DNA of 57,500 nt from Bacillus licheniformis DSM 13 = ATCC 14580 (GTDB lineage: Bacteria > Bacillota > Bacilli > Bacillales > Bacillaceae): assembly GCF_000011645.1 (NCBI RefSeq), contig NC_006270.3:100001-157500 (forward strand). Direction: 5' to 3'. Under the pieces are notes generated by a model, which saw nothing but the letters and a program-made list of their open reading frames with translations, was not told where the DNA came from and made no database searches. The translations under genes were made by a program, and so were the position numbers. The first letter of the stretch is position 1. Each line of letters begins with the position of its first letter. Below are positions 16,770 through 24,591 of the stretch, piece by piece.

Positions 16770-16848
16770 AGAAAGTGTCAGTTTCCCGGTACGGCCAATA
16801 AACTTTTAAGGTGTGGGGAGGGAAGGACTGAAAGGGTCCTGAATGAGA

Positions 16849-17382
16849 ATGGAAAAGAAATGGTATGTGGTTCATACGTACTCCGGCTATGAAAATAAAG
16901 TAAAGGCGAATTTGGAAAAGCGGGTAGAATCGATGGGGATGCAAGATAAGATATTCCGCGTCGTTGTACCTGAAGAGGAAGAAACCGATATTAAAAACGG
17001 CAAGAAAAAAGTCGTTAAAAAGAAAGTCTTCCCTGGTTATGTACTTGTCGAACTTGTCATGACGGATGATTCCTGGTATGTTGTTCGAAATACGCCTGGT
17101 GTGACCGGGTTTGTCGGTTCAGCCGGATCAGGTTCAAAGCCGACTGCACTGCTTCCGGGCGAAGCGGAAAAAATCCTGAAGCGGATGGGGCTTGAAGAAA
17201 GAAAAACAGAAATCGACTTTGAATTAAAAGAAACCGTCAAGGTTATCGACGGCCCGTTTGCTGATTTCACAGGGACGATCGAAGAGATCGACCACGACAA
17301 AAATAAAGTCAAAGTTTTTGTTAATATGTTCGGAAGAGAGACCCCGGTTGAGCTCGAATTTACTCAAGTTGACAAATTGTAA
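16849..17382 (+). CDS. nusG: Transcription termination/antitermination factor NusG
   Basis: NusG binds the RNA polymerase clamp and, in Bacillus, promotes sequence-specific pausing; it also couples to ribosomes. The NGN domain runs from KKWYVVHTYSGYENKV to about residue 120, and a KOW domain (VKVIDGPFADFTGTIEEID) ends the protein. With ATG 16849 the protein is 177 residues and begins MEKKWYVV as in B. subtilis. ATG 16843 in the same frame would add Met-Arg and is better spaced (6 bases) from AAAGGG at 16831-16836, so the true start may be six bases upstream. Confidence 0.95.
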   Translation: MEKKWYVVHTYSGYENKVKANLEKRVESMGMQDKIFRVVVPEEEETDIKNGKKKVVKKKVFPGYVLVELVMTDDSWYVVRNTPGVTGFVGSAGSGSKPTALLPGEAEKILKRMGLEERKTEIDFELKETVKVIDGPFADFTGTIEEIDHDKNKVKVFVNMFGRETPVELEFTQVDKL

Positions 17383-17393
17383 TGGAAAAGCGC

Positions 17394-17422
17394 TTGAAAT
17401 CACTATATAAAAGTGGTAATAT
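17394..17422 (+). promoter_or_regulatory. Promoter of rplK-rplA
   Basis: TTGAAA (17394-17399) and TAATAT (17417-17422) are 17 bp apart, with an extended TGg ahead of the -10. The transcript would carry a leader of about 120 nt before rplK; small stems are visible there (TCATTC/GAATGA, 17474-17479 and 17487-17492). Confidence 0.8.
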
Positions 17423-17551
17423 ACAAAGGTGCGTCTTGGCAAAAAGGTCAAGGCAGCTAGCTTGATATTTTCATCATTCATATAAAGAATGAGACCTTGA
17501 GTGGGAGGGTTCACCCTATTACCACATCACGGACTTAAGGAGGTGTGTCTC

Positions 17552-17977
17552 GTGGCTAAAAAAGTAGTTAAAGTTGTAAAATTGCAAATTCCTGCTGGAA
17601 AAGCGAATCCAGCTCCGCCAGTTGGTCCTGCGTTAGGTCAAGCCGGTGTTAACATCATGGGATTCTGTAAGGAGTTTAACGCTCGTACATCTGACCAAGC
17701 TGGTCTGATCATTCCTGTAGAAATTTCGGTTTACGAAGACCGTTCATTTACATTTATCACAAAAACTCCGCCTGCTGCTGTATTGCTTAAAAAAGCGGCT
17801 GGAATTGAGTCAGGTTCTGGTGAGCCTAACCGTAATAAAGTCGCAACCGTTAAACGCGATAAAGTACGTGAAATCGCCGAAACAAAAATGCCTGACTTAA
17901 ATGCGGCAGATGTTGAAGCGGCTATGCGTATGGTTGAAGGAACTGCCCGCAGTATGGGTATTGTGATCGAAGACTAA
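17552..17977 (+). CDS. rplK: 50S ribosomal protein L11
   Basis: L11 binds the GTPase-associated region of 23S rRNA at the base of the L7/L12 stalk and is needed for RelA activation. The protein is 141 residues: the N-terminal domain has the proline-rich hinge [20 protein letters not shown], and the C-terminal RNA-binding domain ends in [12 protein letters not shown]. The GTG start at 17552 is behind the strong AAGGAGGTGT; the frame is open further upstream through the leader but has no initiation signal there. Confidence 0.97.
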
Positions 17978-17993
17978 TTTTTGTCTCTTTGCT

Positions 17994-18028
17994 GGGTTGC
18001 GAGTTTGGATCAGACAAGTTCGCAACCC
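17994..18028 (+). other. Hairpin between rplK and rplA
   Basis: GGGTTGCGA (17994-18002) pairs perfectly with TCGCAACCC (18020-18028) across a 17-nt loop. No T tract follows, so it is not a normal terminator. It may be an RNA-processing site or a protein-binding site; L1 autoregulation in this operon type is known from other bacteria, but I see no clear copy of the L1 rRNA site. Confidence 0.6.
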
Positions 18029-18078
18029 TTATTCGTGGGAGGTTATTCCGCTAAAACCACTAAGGAGGAAATTTTAAA

Positions 18079-18777
18079 ATGGCTAAAAAAGGTAAAAAAT
18101 ACGTCGAAGCTGCCAAGCTTGTAGATCGTACAAAAGCTTACGACGTAAACGAAGCGATTGAGCTTGTGAAAAAAACAAACACAGCTAAATTCGATGCTAC
18201 TGTTGAAGCGGCATTTCGTTTAGGTGTTGACCCTCGTAAAAACGACCAGCAAATCCGCGGTGCAGTTGTACTTCCAAACGGAACAGGCAAAACTCAGCGC
18301 GTTCTTGTTTTCGCTAAAGGTGAAAAAGCGAAAGAAGCAGAAGCTGCTGGTGCAGACTACGTAGGCGATGCAGATTACATCAACAAAATTCAGCAAGGCT
18401 GGTTTGATTTTGATGTGATCGTTGCGACTCCTGACATGATGGGTGAAGTCGGTAAAATCGGACGCGTGCTTGGACCAAAAGGTCTTATGCCAAACCCTAA
18501 AACAGGAACGGTTACATTTGAAGTTGAAAAAGCAGTCAACGAAATCAAAGCGGGTAAAGTTGAATACCGCGTTGATAAAGCAGGAAACATCCACGTTCCA
18601 ATCGGAAAAGTGTCTTTCGAAGAAGGCAAGCTTGTAGAGAACTTCGCGACAATGTACGACACAATTTTGAAAGCGAAGCCTGCTGCTGCTAAAGGTGTAT
18701 ACGTGAAAAACGTTTCTGTTACATCTACAATGGGACCTGGAATCAAAGTGGACCCTTCAACTTTCAACGTAAAATAA
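18079..18777 (+). CDS. rplA: 50S ribosomal protein L1
   Basis: L1 forms the mobile stalk that guides deacylated tRNA out of the E site, and in many bacteria it represses its own mRNA. The 232-residue protein is full length, with the family signature GRVLGPKGLMPNPKTGT in domain II and the C-terminal return to domain I (VTSTMGPGIKVDPSTF). The ribosome-binding site is AAGGAGG, 10 bases before ATG. It pairs with rplK in one short operon; a promoter and L10-type leader follow. Confidence 0.97.
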   Translation: MAKKGKKYVEAAKLVDRTKAYDVNEAIELVKKTNTAKFDATVEAAFRLGVDPRKNDQQIRGAVVLPNGTGKTQRVLVFAKGEKAKEAEAAGADYVGDADYINKIQQGWFDFDVIVATPDMMGEVGKIGRVLGPKGLMPNPKTGTVTFEVEKAVNEIKAGKVEYRVDKAGNIHVPIGKVSFEEGKLVENFATMYDTILKAKPAAAKGVYVKNVSVTSTMGPGIKVDPSTFNVK

Positions 18778-18779
18778 TA

Positions 18780-18809
18780 TTGACTTTTGATAAGACGTTC
18801 TGATATAAT
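18780..18809 (+). promoter_or_regulatory. Promoter of rplJ-rplL
   Basis: TTGACT (18780-18785) and consensus TATAAT (18804-18809) with extended TGa are 18 bp apart, three bases after the rplA stop. It feeds the L10 leader. Confidence 0.85.
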
Positions 18810-18819
18810 TCAAAACGTT

Positions 18820-18960
18820 GTAAAAATAAAATATGTCCATTTATACCGTAGACAGTAGGTGCTGATAAGGCTTAATTTCCTACCGAGGTGTATATATATC
18901 ACAGCTCTAGCGTTACGTATGCTTGTATATACAGCCTCCATGTCGAATGGAGGCTTTTTA
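18820..18960 (+). ncRNA. L10 leader (ribosomal protein autoregulatory RNA)
   Basis: The untranslated region ahead of rplJ fits the L10 leader family of Firmicutes, in which the L10-(L12) complex binds a kink-turn-containing RNA and favours termination. Visible parts are AGTAGGTGCTGATAAGG, with CCTACCGAGG completing the first stem, a long AT-rich pairing (GTGTATATATA with TGTATATACA), and the terminator at 18934-18959. Position and parts agree; the fold was paired by eye. Confidence 0.85.
18934..18959 (+). terminator. L10-leader terminator (attenuator)
   Basis: GCCTCCAT (18934-18941) pairs perfectly with ATGGAGGC (18947-18954) around GTCGA, followed by TTTTTAT. It lies 80 bases before rplJ and would reduce readthrough when L10-L12 is in excess. 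Confidence 0.9.
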
Positions 18961-19038
18961 TATGGAACATGTCGTTAAAGAACGTGATCACCGAACGGTA
19001 TAAGTGTTACACAGATGAATCTTACAGGAGGTGTAACC

Positions 19039-19539
19039 ATGAGCAGCGCAATTGAAACAAAAAAAGTTGTTGTTGAAGAAATTACTTCTAAACTGAAAGA
19101 AAGTAAATCAACGATCATCGTTGACTATCGCGGCCTTAACGTAGCTGAAGTAACAGAACTTCGTAAACAGCTTCGCGAAGCTAACGTTGAGTTCAAAGTG
19201 TACAAAAACACGATGACTCGCCGTGCGGTTGAACAAGCTGAACTTGATGGTTTGAACGATTTCTTAACAGGACCGAATGCGATTGCATTCAGCACTGAAG
19301 ATGTTGTCGCTCCAGCTAAAGTTCTTAACGAGTTTGCTAAAAAGCACGAAGCTCTTGAAATCAAAGCGGGCGTAATCGAAGGCAAAGTGTCCACAGTTGA
19401 AGAAGTGAAAGCTCTTGCTGAACTTCCATCTCGCGAAGGCTTGCTTTCTATGTTGCTTAGCGTACTTCAAGCTCCAGTTCGCAATCTTGCTCTTGCAACT
19501 AAAGCTGTTGCAGAACAAAAGGAAGAACAAGGCGCTTAA
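19039..19539 (+). CDS. rplJ: 50S ribosomal protein L10
   Basis: L10 anchors the L7/L12 dimers to the ribosomal stalk. The protein is 166 residues: the N-terminal rRNA-binding domain includes IVDYRGLNVAEVTELRKQLR and VYKNTMTRRA, and the C-terminal helix that carries L7/L12 ends KAVAEQKEEQGA. I chose ATG 19039 (MSSAIE) behind AGGAGGTGT; the open frame continues upstream into the leader without an initiation signal. It is controlled by the L10 leader and followed by rplL. Confidence 0.97.
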   Translation: MSSAIETKKVVVEEITSKLKESKSTIIVDYRGLNVAEVTELRKQLREANVEFKVYKNTMTRRAVEQAELDGLNDFLTGPNAIAFSTEDVVAPAKVLNEFAKKHEALEIKAGVIEGKVSTVEEVKALAELPSREGLLSMLLSVLQAPVRNLALATKAVAEQKEEQGA

Positions 19540-19583
19540 TAGCATCAGTATCTAAAAAATAAAACAAAATGGAGGAATTACAA

Positions 19584-19955
19584 ATGGCTTTAAATATCGA
19601 AGAAATCATTGCTTCCGTTAAAGAAGCAACTGTACTTGAACTGAACGACTTAGTAAAAGCAATCGAAGAAGAATTCGGCGTAACTGCTGCTGCTCCTGTA
19701 GCTGTAGCTGGCGGAGCTGCTGCAGGCGGTGCTGCTGAAGAAAAAACTGAATTTGATCTTGTTCTTGCTGGTGCAGGAGATCAAAAAATCAAAGTTATCA
19801 AAGTTGTTCGTGAAATCACTGGTCTTGGCTTGAAAGAAGCTAAAGAACTTGTTGACAACACTCCAAAACCTCTTAAAGAAGGTATTGCGAAAGAAGAAGC
19901 TGAAGAGCTTAAAGCTAAACTTGAAGAAGTTGGCGCTTCTGTAGAAGTTAAGTAA
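19584..19955 (+). CDS. rplL: 50S ribosomal protein L7/L12
   Basis: L7/L12 recruits and stimulates translational GTPases. The 123-residue protein has the N-terminal dimerisation helices (ALNIEEIIASVKEATVLELN), the alanine/glycine-rich hinge near residues 35-52, and the C-terminal factor-binding domain (KIKVIKVVREITGLGLKEAK). The start is ATG 19584 behind GGAGG, 8 bases away. Codon use is strongly biased, as expected for a multi-copy ribosomal protein. A terminator follows. Confidence 0.97.
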   Translation: MALNIEEIIASVKEATVLELNDLVKAIEEEFGVTAAAPVAVAGGAAAGGAAEEKTEFDLVLAGAGDQKIKVIKVVREITGLGLKEAKELVDNTPKPLKEGIAKEEAEELKAKLEEVGASVEVK

Positions 19956-19978
19956 TCTTCACCTAATCTTTAGGGGAA

Positions 19979-20005
19979 AGCTCGCTTTTAAAAGCGGGCT
20001 TTTTC
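19979..20005 (+). terminator. rplJL operon terminator
   Basis: AGCTCGCTTT (19979-19988) pairs with AAAGCGGGCT (19991-20000), one pair being G-U, and TTTTTC follows. The inner A-T pairs will open to make the loop. It ends the rplJ-rplL unit. Confidence 0.88.
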
Positions 20006-20094
20006 TTTGCTAATTAATTGTAGTCCCTTCCGCATAAGATAAGCCATCTTGTTTCAAGATATCTGGAGAGTTCACCAACTGAGGAGGTTCTGTG

Positions 20095-20700
20095 ATGACT
20101 GACCATTATTATTCGGAAAAACCTTCAGCAAAAAGCAGCAGATCAATGTGGGCATTTCGCTTGAGAAACCGGACGTTTACTTTTATCAGCGACAGCGGAG
20201 TTTTTTCAAAAAGAGAAGTGGACTTTGGCTCAAGGCTGCTGATTGAAGCTTTCCGGGAACCGGATGCAGAAGGTGATTTTTTGGATGTAGGCTGCGGCTA
20301 TGGCCCGATTGGTCTTTCGCTTGCTGCGGATTTCGAAGATCGAATGGTTCACATGATCGATGTTAATGAAAGAGCTGTCGAACTTTCGAAGGAAAACGCG
20401 TTAAATAATCAGATCGACAACATAAAGATCTACCAGAGTGATCTGTTTGCCAACGTCGAACCTGCAAAAAAATTCGCTTCTATTATTACTAATCCCCCCA
20501 TACGCGCCGGGAAAAAAACTGTGCACGCCATCTTTGAAAAAAGCGCTGAACATTTGCGGCCTTCAGGAGAGCTGTGGGTCGTCATTCAGAAAAAACAAGG
20601 CGGGCCTTCTGCCATTGAAAAATTAAAAGAACTTTTTGCGGACGTTGAAGTCGTTCAAAAAAAGAAAGCGTACTATATCATCAAAGCAAAAAAAGTTTGA
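20095..20700 (+). CDS. ybxB: Class I SAM-dependent methyltransferase, RsmC-like (YbxB)
   Basis: This 201-residue protein has the glycine-rich SAM-binding motif LDVGCGYGPIGLSLA and the NPPIRAG motif, an N-P-P-(Y/F/I) site typical of enzymes that methylate an exocyclic amino group of a base. Similarity to RsmC/RlmG suggests an rRNA guanine N2 target, but it has only one domain, so the target is uncertain. ATG 20095 is 7 bases from GGAGG; GTG at 20092 is too close. It is found between rplL and rpoB in Bacillus generally. An ATCTTG-TTT-CAAGAT hairpin (20046-20060) lies upstream. Confidence 0.9.
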   Translation: MTDHYYSEKPSAKSSRSMWAFRLRNRTFTFISDSGVFSKREVDFGSRLLIEAFREPDAEGDFLDVGCGYGPIGLSLAADFEDRMVHMIDVNERAVELSKENALNNQIDNIKIYQSDLFANVEPAKKFASIITNPPIRAGKKTVHAIFEKSAEHLRPSGELWVVIQKKQGGPSAIEKLKELFADVEVVQKKKAYYIIKAKKV

Positions 20701-20950
20701 CTCGGATTTTCAGCTATGTTAACATTATAAAATGCCAATGTATATATTTTGCTGCCGTTTTTAAGAAACGCCTAGGTTTGTATAAAATATACATTATTGG
20801 GAACACTAATAAAATCGGTATTTTGTTTTTGGATGTGGTTTTCTAAATTAGAAACCCTTTTTTCTTTTGTCTTGTAAAAGTATTTCTTACATATTTGAGG
20901 AAGAAATGCTTGTTACACATATATTACGCATGATTTGAGGGGTGAATCAG
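20701..20950 (+). promoter_or_regulatory. rpoB leader region
   Basis: This 250-bp AT-rich stretch carries no gene. A -10-like TATAAA at 20781-20786, next to TTTGTATAAAAT, is the best promoter candidate; its -35 (TTTTTA near 20758) is poor. A terminator-like hairpin with a T tract lies downstream at 20837-20869. The last bases hold the ribosome-binding site GAGGGGTGA. B. subtilis has the same gene order with an rpoBC promoter in this gap. Confidence 0.5.
20837..20869 (+). terminator. Candidate terminator/attenuator ahead of rpoB
   Basis: GGTTTTCT (20837-20844) pairs with AGAAACC (20850-20856), with one bulged T and loop AAATT, and CTTTTTTCTTTT follows. The stem is modest. It could end ybxB transcripts or attenuate rpoBC transcription started upstream. 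Confidence 0.5.
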
Positions 20951-23900
20951 TTGACAGGTCAACTAGTTCAGTATGGACGACACCGCCAGCGCAGAAGCTA
21001 TGCACGCATTAGCGAAGTGTTAGAATTACCAAATCTCATTGAAATTCAAACCTCTTCTTATCAGTGGTTTCTTGATGAGGGTCTTAGAGAGATGTTTCAA
21101 GACATATCGCCAATTGAGGATTTCACTGGTAACCTCTCTCTGGAATTTATCGACTACAGCTTGGGCGAGCCTAAGTATCCGGTAGAAGAATCAAAAGAGC
21201 GGGATGTGACCTATTCAGCTCCGCTGCGGGTTAAAGTCCGCTTAATCAACAAAGAAACCGGCGAAGTAAAGGATCAGGATGTCTTCATGGGCGATTTCCC
21301 TATTATGACAGACACTGGAACCTTCATTATCAACGGTGCAGAACGGGTCATCGTATCTCAGCTCGTTCGTTCTCCAAGTGTATATTTTAGTGGTAAAGTA
21401 GACAAAAACGGTAAGAAAGGTTTTACCGCGACTGTCATTCCAAACCGTGGCGCATGGTTAGAATACGAGACTGATGCGAAAGATGTTGTTTACGTACGCA
21501 TCGATCGCACACGTAAGTTGCCGGTTACGGTTCTTTTGCGTGCTCTTGGCTTCGGATCTGACCAAGAGATCATTGATCTCATCGGTGAAAACGAGTATCT
21601 GCGCAATACGCTTGATAAAGATAATACGGAAAACACCGATAAAGCGCTTCTTGAAATCTACGAGCGTCTTCGTCCAGGGGAGCCGCCTACCGTAGAAAAC
21701 GCAAAAAGCCTGCTTGATTCAAGGTTCTTTGATCCGAAAAGATATGACCTTGCGAGTGTAGGACGTTATAAAATTAATAAAAAGCTTCACATCAAAAACC
21801 GACTTTTTAATCAGCGGCTTGCTGAAACGCTAGTCGACCCTGAAACAGGCGAAATCCTTGCCGAAAAAGGAGCGATTTTAGACAGAAGAACGCTTGATAA
21901 AGTTCTGCCGTACCTTGAAAACGGAATCGGTTTTAAAAAGCTTTATCCGAACGGCGGAGTTGTCGAAGACGAAGTAACGCTTCAGTCTATCAAAATCTAT
22001 GCTCCGACAGACCAAGAAGGGGAGCAGACAATCAATGTGATTGGAAATGCTTATATCGAAGAAGGCGTTAAGAATATTACACCTTCTGATATTATCGCTT
22101 CCATCAGCTATTTCTTTAACCTGCTTCACGGAGTGGGCGATACCGACGATATCGACCATCTAGGAAACCGCCGTCTCCGTTCAGTGGGAGAGCTTCTGCA
22201 AAACCAATTCCGTATTGGTTTAAGCAGAATGGAGCGCGTTGTTCGTGAAAGAATGTCTATTCAAGATACAAACACGATCACGCCGCAGCAGCTGATCAAT
22301 ATTCGCCCTGTCATCGCATCAATCAAAGAGTTTTTCGGAAGCTCGCAGCTTTCTCAGTTTATGGATCAGACGAATCCGCTTGCTGAGCTGACGCATAAGC
22401 GCCGTCTGTCAGCGCTCGGACCGGGCGGTTTGACTCGTGAGCGCGCCGGAATGGAAGTCCGTGACGTTCACTATTCACACTACGGCCGGATGTGTCCGAT
22501 TGAAACCCCTGAGGGTCCAAACATCGGCTTGATCAACTCGCTTTCTTCATTCGCGAAAGTGAACCGTTTCGGCTTCATCGAAACGCCGTATCGCCGCGTC
22601 GATCCTGAAACTGGAAAAGTAACGCCGAGAATCGATTACTTGACAGCTGATGAAGAAGACAACTATGTCGTTGCCCAGGCAAACGCACGCCTGAATGATG
22701 ACGGTTCTTTTGTGGATGACAGCATCGTCGCCCGTTTCAGAGGGGAGAACACCGTTGTTCCGAAAGACCGCGTCGACTATATGGACGTTTCGCCTAAACA
22801 GGTTGTCTCTGCCGCGACTGCATGTATTCCTTTCTTGGAAAACGATGACTCAAACCGCGCCCTTATGGGAGCGAACATGCAACGTCAGGCCGTACCTCTT
22901 ATGCAGCCTGAATCGCCGATCGTCGGAACCGGGATGGAATATGTATCTGCGAAAGACTCCGGTGCCGCTGTTATTTGCCGCCACCCTGGAATCGTTGAAC
23001 GGGTGGAAGCGAAGAACATCTGGGTGCGCCGCTATGAAGAAGTCGACGGCCAGAAAGTCAAAGGGAACCTTGATAAATACAGCCTGCTGAAGTTTGTCCG
23101 TTCCAACCAGGGAACTTGCTACAACCAGCGTCCGATCGTAAGCGTCGGTGATGAGGTTGAAAAAGGTGAAATTTTAGCTGACGGTCCGTCCATGGAAAAA
23201 GGTGAGCTTGCCCTTGGACGCAACGTCATGGTCGGCTTTATGACATGGGATGGCTACAACTATGAGGATGCCATCATCATGAGCGAACGCCTTGTAAAAG
23301 ACGACGTATACACGTCTATTCATATTGAAGAATACGAATCAGAGGCCCGGGATACAAAACTCGGACCTGAAGAAATCACTCGCGATATTCCGAACGTCGG
23401 TGAGGACGCTCTTCGCAATCTCGATGAACGCGGAATTATCCGTGTCGGTGCTGAAGTAAAAGACGGAGATCTTCTTGTTGGTAAAGTAACCCCTAAAGGT
23501 GTTACAGAGCTTACGGCGGAAGAACGCCTGCTTCATGCCATCTTCGGGGAAAAAGCGCGTGAAGTGCGTGATACGTCGCTGCGTGTACCTCACGGAGGCG
23601 GCGGTATCATCCTTGATGTAAAAGTGTTCAACCGCGAAGACGGAGACGAACTGCCTCCGGGCGTTAACCAGCTCGTCCGCGTCTACATCGTTCAGAAGCG
23701 TAAAATTTCTGAAGGGGACAAAATGGCCGGACGCCACGGTAACAAAGGTGTTATTTCGAAAATTCTTCCGGAGGAAGATATGCCGTATCTGCCTGACGGA
23801 ACGCCGATTGACATCATGTTAAACCCGCTGGGCGTACCATCGCGTATGAACATCGGGCAGGTGTTGGAGCTGCACCTTGGTATGGCTGCACGCCGCCTCG

Positions 23901-24532
23901 GTCTGCATGTCGCGTCACCTGTATTTGACGGTGCCCGCGAAGAAGATGTGTGGGAAACCCTTGAAGAAGCCGGCATGTCAAGAGACGCAAAAACCGTCCT
24001 TTACGACGGCCGAACTGGGGAGCCGTTTGACAACCGGGTTTCTGTCGGCATCATGTACATGATCAAACTGGCACACATGGTTGACGACAAATTGCACGCA
24101 CGTTCAACCGGTCCTTACTCACTCGTTACCCAGCAGCCTCTCGGAGGTAAAGCGCAGTTCGGCGGACAGCGTTTTGGAGAGATGGAAGTTTGGGCGCTTG
24201 AAGCTTATGGTGCAGCATATACGCTACAAGAGATCCTGACTGTTAAATCGGATGATGTCGTAGGCCGTGTGAAAACATATGAAGCCATCGTAAAAGGCGA
24301 CAATGTTCCAGAACCTGGTGTTCCGGAATCGTTCAAAGTATTGATCAAAGAGCTTCAAAGCTTAGGTATGGACGTCAAAATTCTATCAAGCGACGAAGAA
24401 GAAATCGAAATGAGAGACTTGGAAGACGACGAAGACGCGAAACAAAACGAAGGGCTTTCTCTGCCGAATGATGAAGAGTCCGAAGAGTTGGTTTCTGCTG
24501 ACGCAGAACGCGATGTCGTTACAAAAGAATAA
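20951..24532 (+). CDS. rpoB: DNA-directed RNA polymerase subunit beta
   Basis: RpoB forms half of the RNA polymerase active-site cleft. At 1193 residues it matches B. subtilis. The rifampicin-binding cluster (SSQLSQFMDQTNPLAELTHK then RRLSALGPGG) has the sensitive-type residues, so no common resistance substitution is present. Other conserved parts include RPIVSVGDEV, the GDKMAGRHGNKGV catalytic-lysine segment, and the C-terminal KLAHMVDDKLHARSTGPYS. The start is TTG at 20951, 5 bases after GAGGGGTGA; the GTG at 20942 lies inside that ribosome-binding site. The acidic C-terminal tail (EEEIEMRDLEDDEDA) is typical of Bacillus. Confidence 0.98.
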   Translation: MTGQLVQYGRHRQRRSYARISEVLELPNLIEIQTSSYQWFLDEGLREMFQDISPIEDFTGNLSLEFIDYSLGEPKYPVEESKERDVTYSAPLRVKVRLINKETGEVKDQDVFMGDFPIMTDTGTFIINGAERVIVSQLVRSPSVYFSGKVDKNGKKGFTATVIPNRGAWLEYETDAKDVVYVRIDRTRKLPVTVLLRALGFGSDQEIIDLIGENEYLRNTLDKDNTENTDKALLEIYERLRPGEPPTVENAKSLLDSRFFDPKRYDLASVGRYKINKKLHIKNRLFNQRLAETLVDPETGEILAEKGAILDRRTLDKVLPYLENGIGFKKLYPNGGVVEDEVTLQSIKIYAPTDQEGEQTINVIGNAYIEEGVKNITPSDIIASISYFFNLLHGVGDTDDIDHLGNRRLRSVGELLQNQFRIGLSRMERVVRERMSIQDTNTITPQQLINIRPVIASIKEFFGSSQLSQFMDQTNPLAELTHKRRLSALGPGGLTRERAGMEVRDVHYSHYGRMCPIETPEGPNIGLINSLSSFAKVNRFGFIETPYRRVDPETGKVTPRIDYLTADEEDNYVVAQANARLNDDGSFVDDSIVARFRGENTVVPKDRVDYMDVSPKQVVSAATACIPFLENDDSNRALMGANMQRQAVPLMQPESPIVGTGMEYVSAKDSGAAVICRHPGIVERVEAKNIWVRRYEEVDGQKVKGNLDKYSLLKFVRSNQGTCYNQRPIVSVGDEVEKGEILADGPSMEKGELALGRNVMVGFMTWDGYNYEDAIIMSERLVKDDVYTSIHIEEYESEARDTKLGPEEITRDIPNVGEDALRNLDERGIIRVGAEVKDGDLLVGKVTPKGVTELTAEERLLHAIFGEKAREVRDTSLRVPHGGGGIILDVKVFNREDGDELPPGVNQLVRVYIVQKRKISEGDKMAGRHGNKGVISKILPEEDMPYLPDGTPIDIMLNPLGVPSRMNIGQVLELHLGMAARRLGLHVASPVFDGAREEDVWETLEEAGMSRDAKTVLYDGRTGEPFDNRVSVGIMYMIKLAHMVDDKLHARSTGPYSLVTQQPLGGKAQFGGQRFGEMEVWALEAYGAAYTLQEILTVKSDDVVGRVKTYEAIVKGDNVPEPGVPESFKVLIKELQSLGMDVKILSSDEEEIEMRDLEDDEDAKQNEGLSLPNDEESEELVSADAERDVVTKE

Positions 24533-24591
24533 ACGAATTTTATACGCAAGTGACAGGGTATAACCCGAAGATAAAAAGGGAGGTAGGCCCC

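Noticed and set aside
22330..22440. Rifampicin-resistance changes in rpoB
   Set aside because: The cluster reads as the sensitive type; no common substitution is present.
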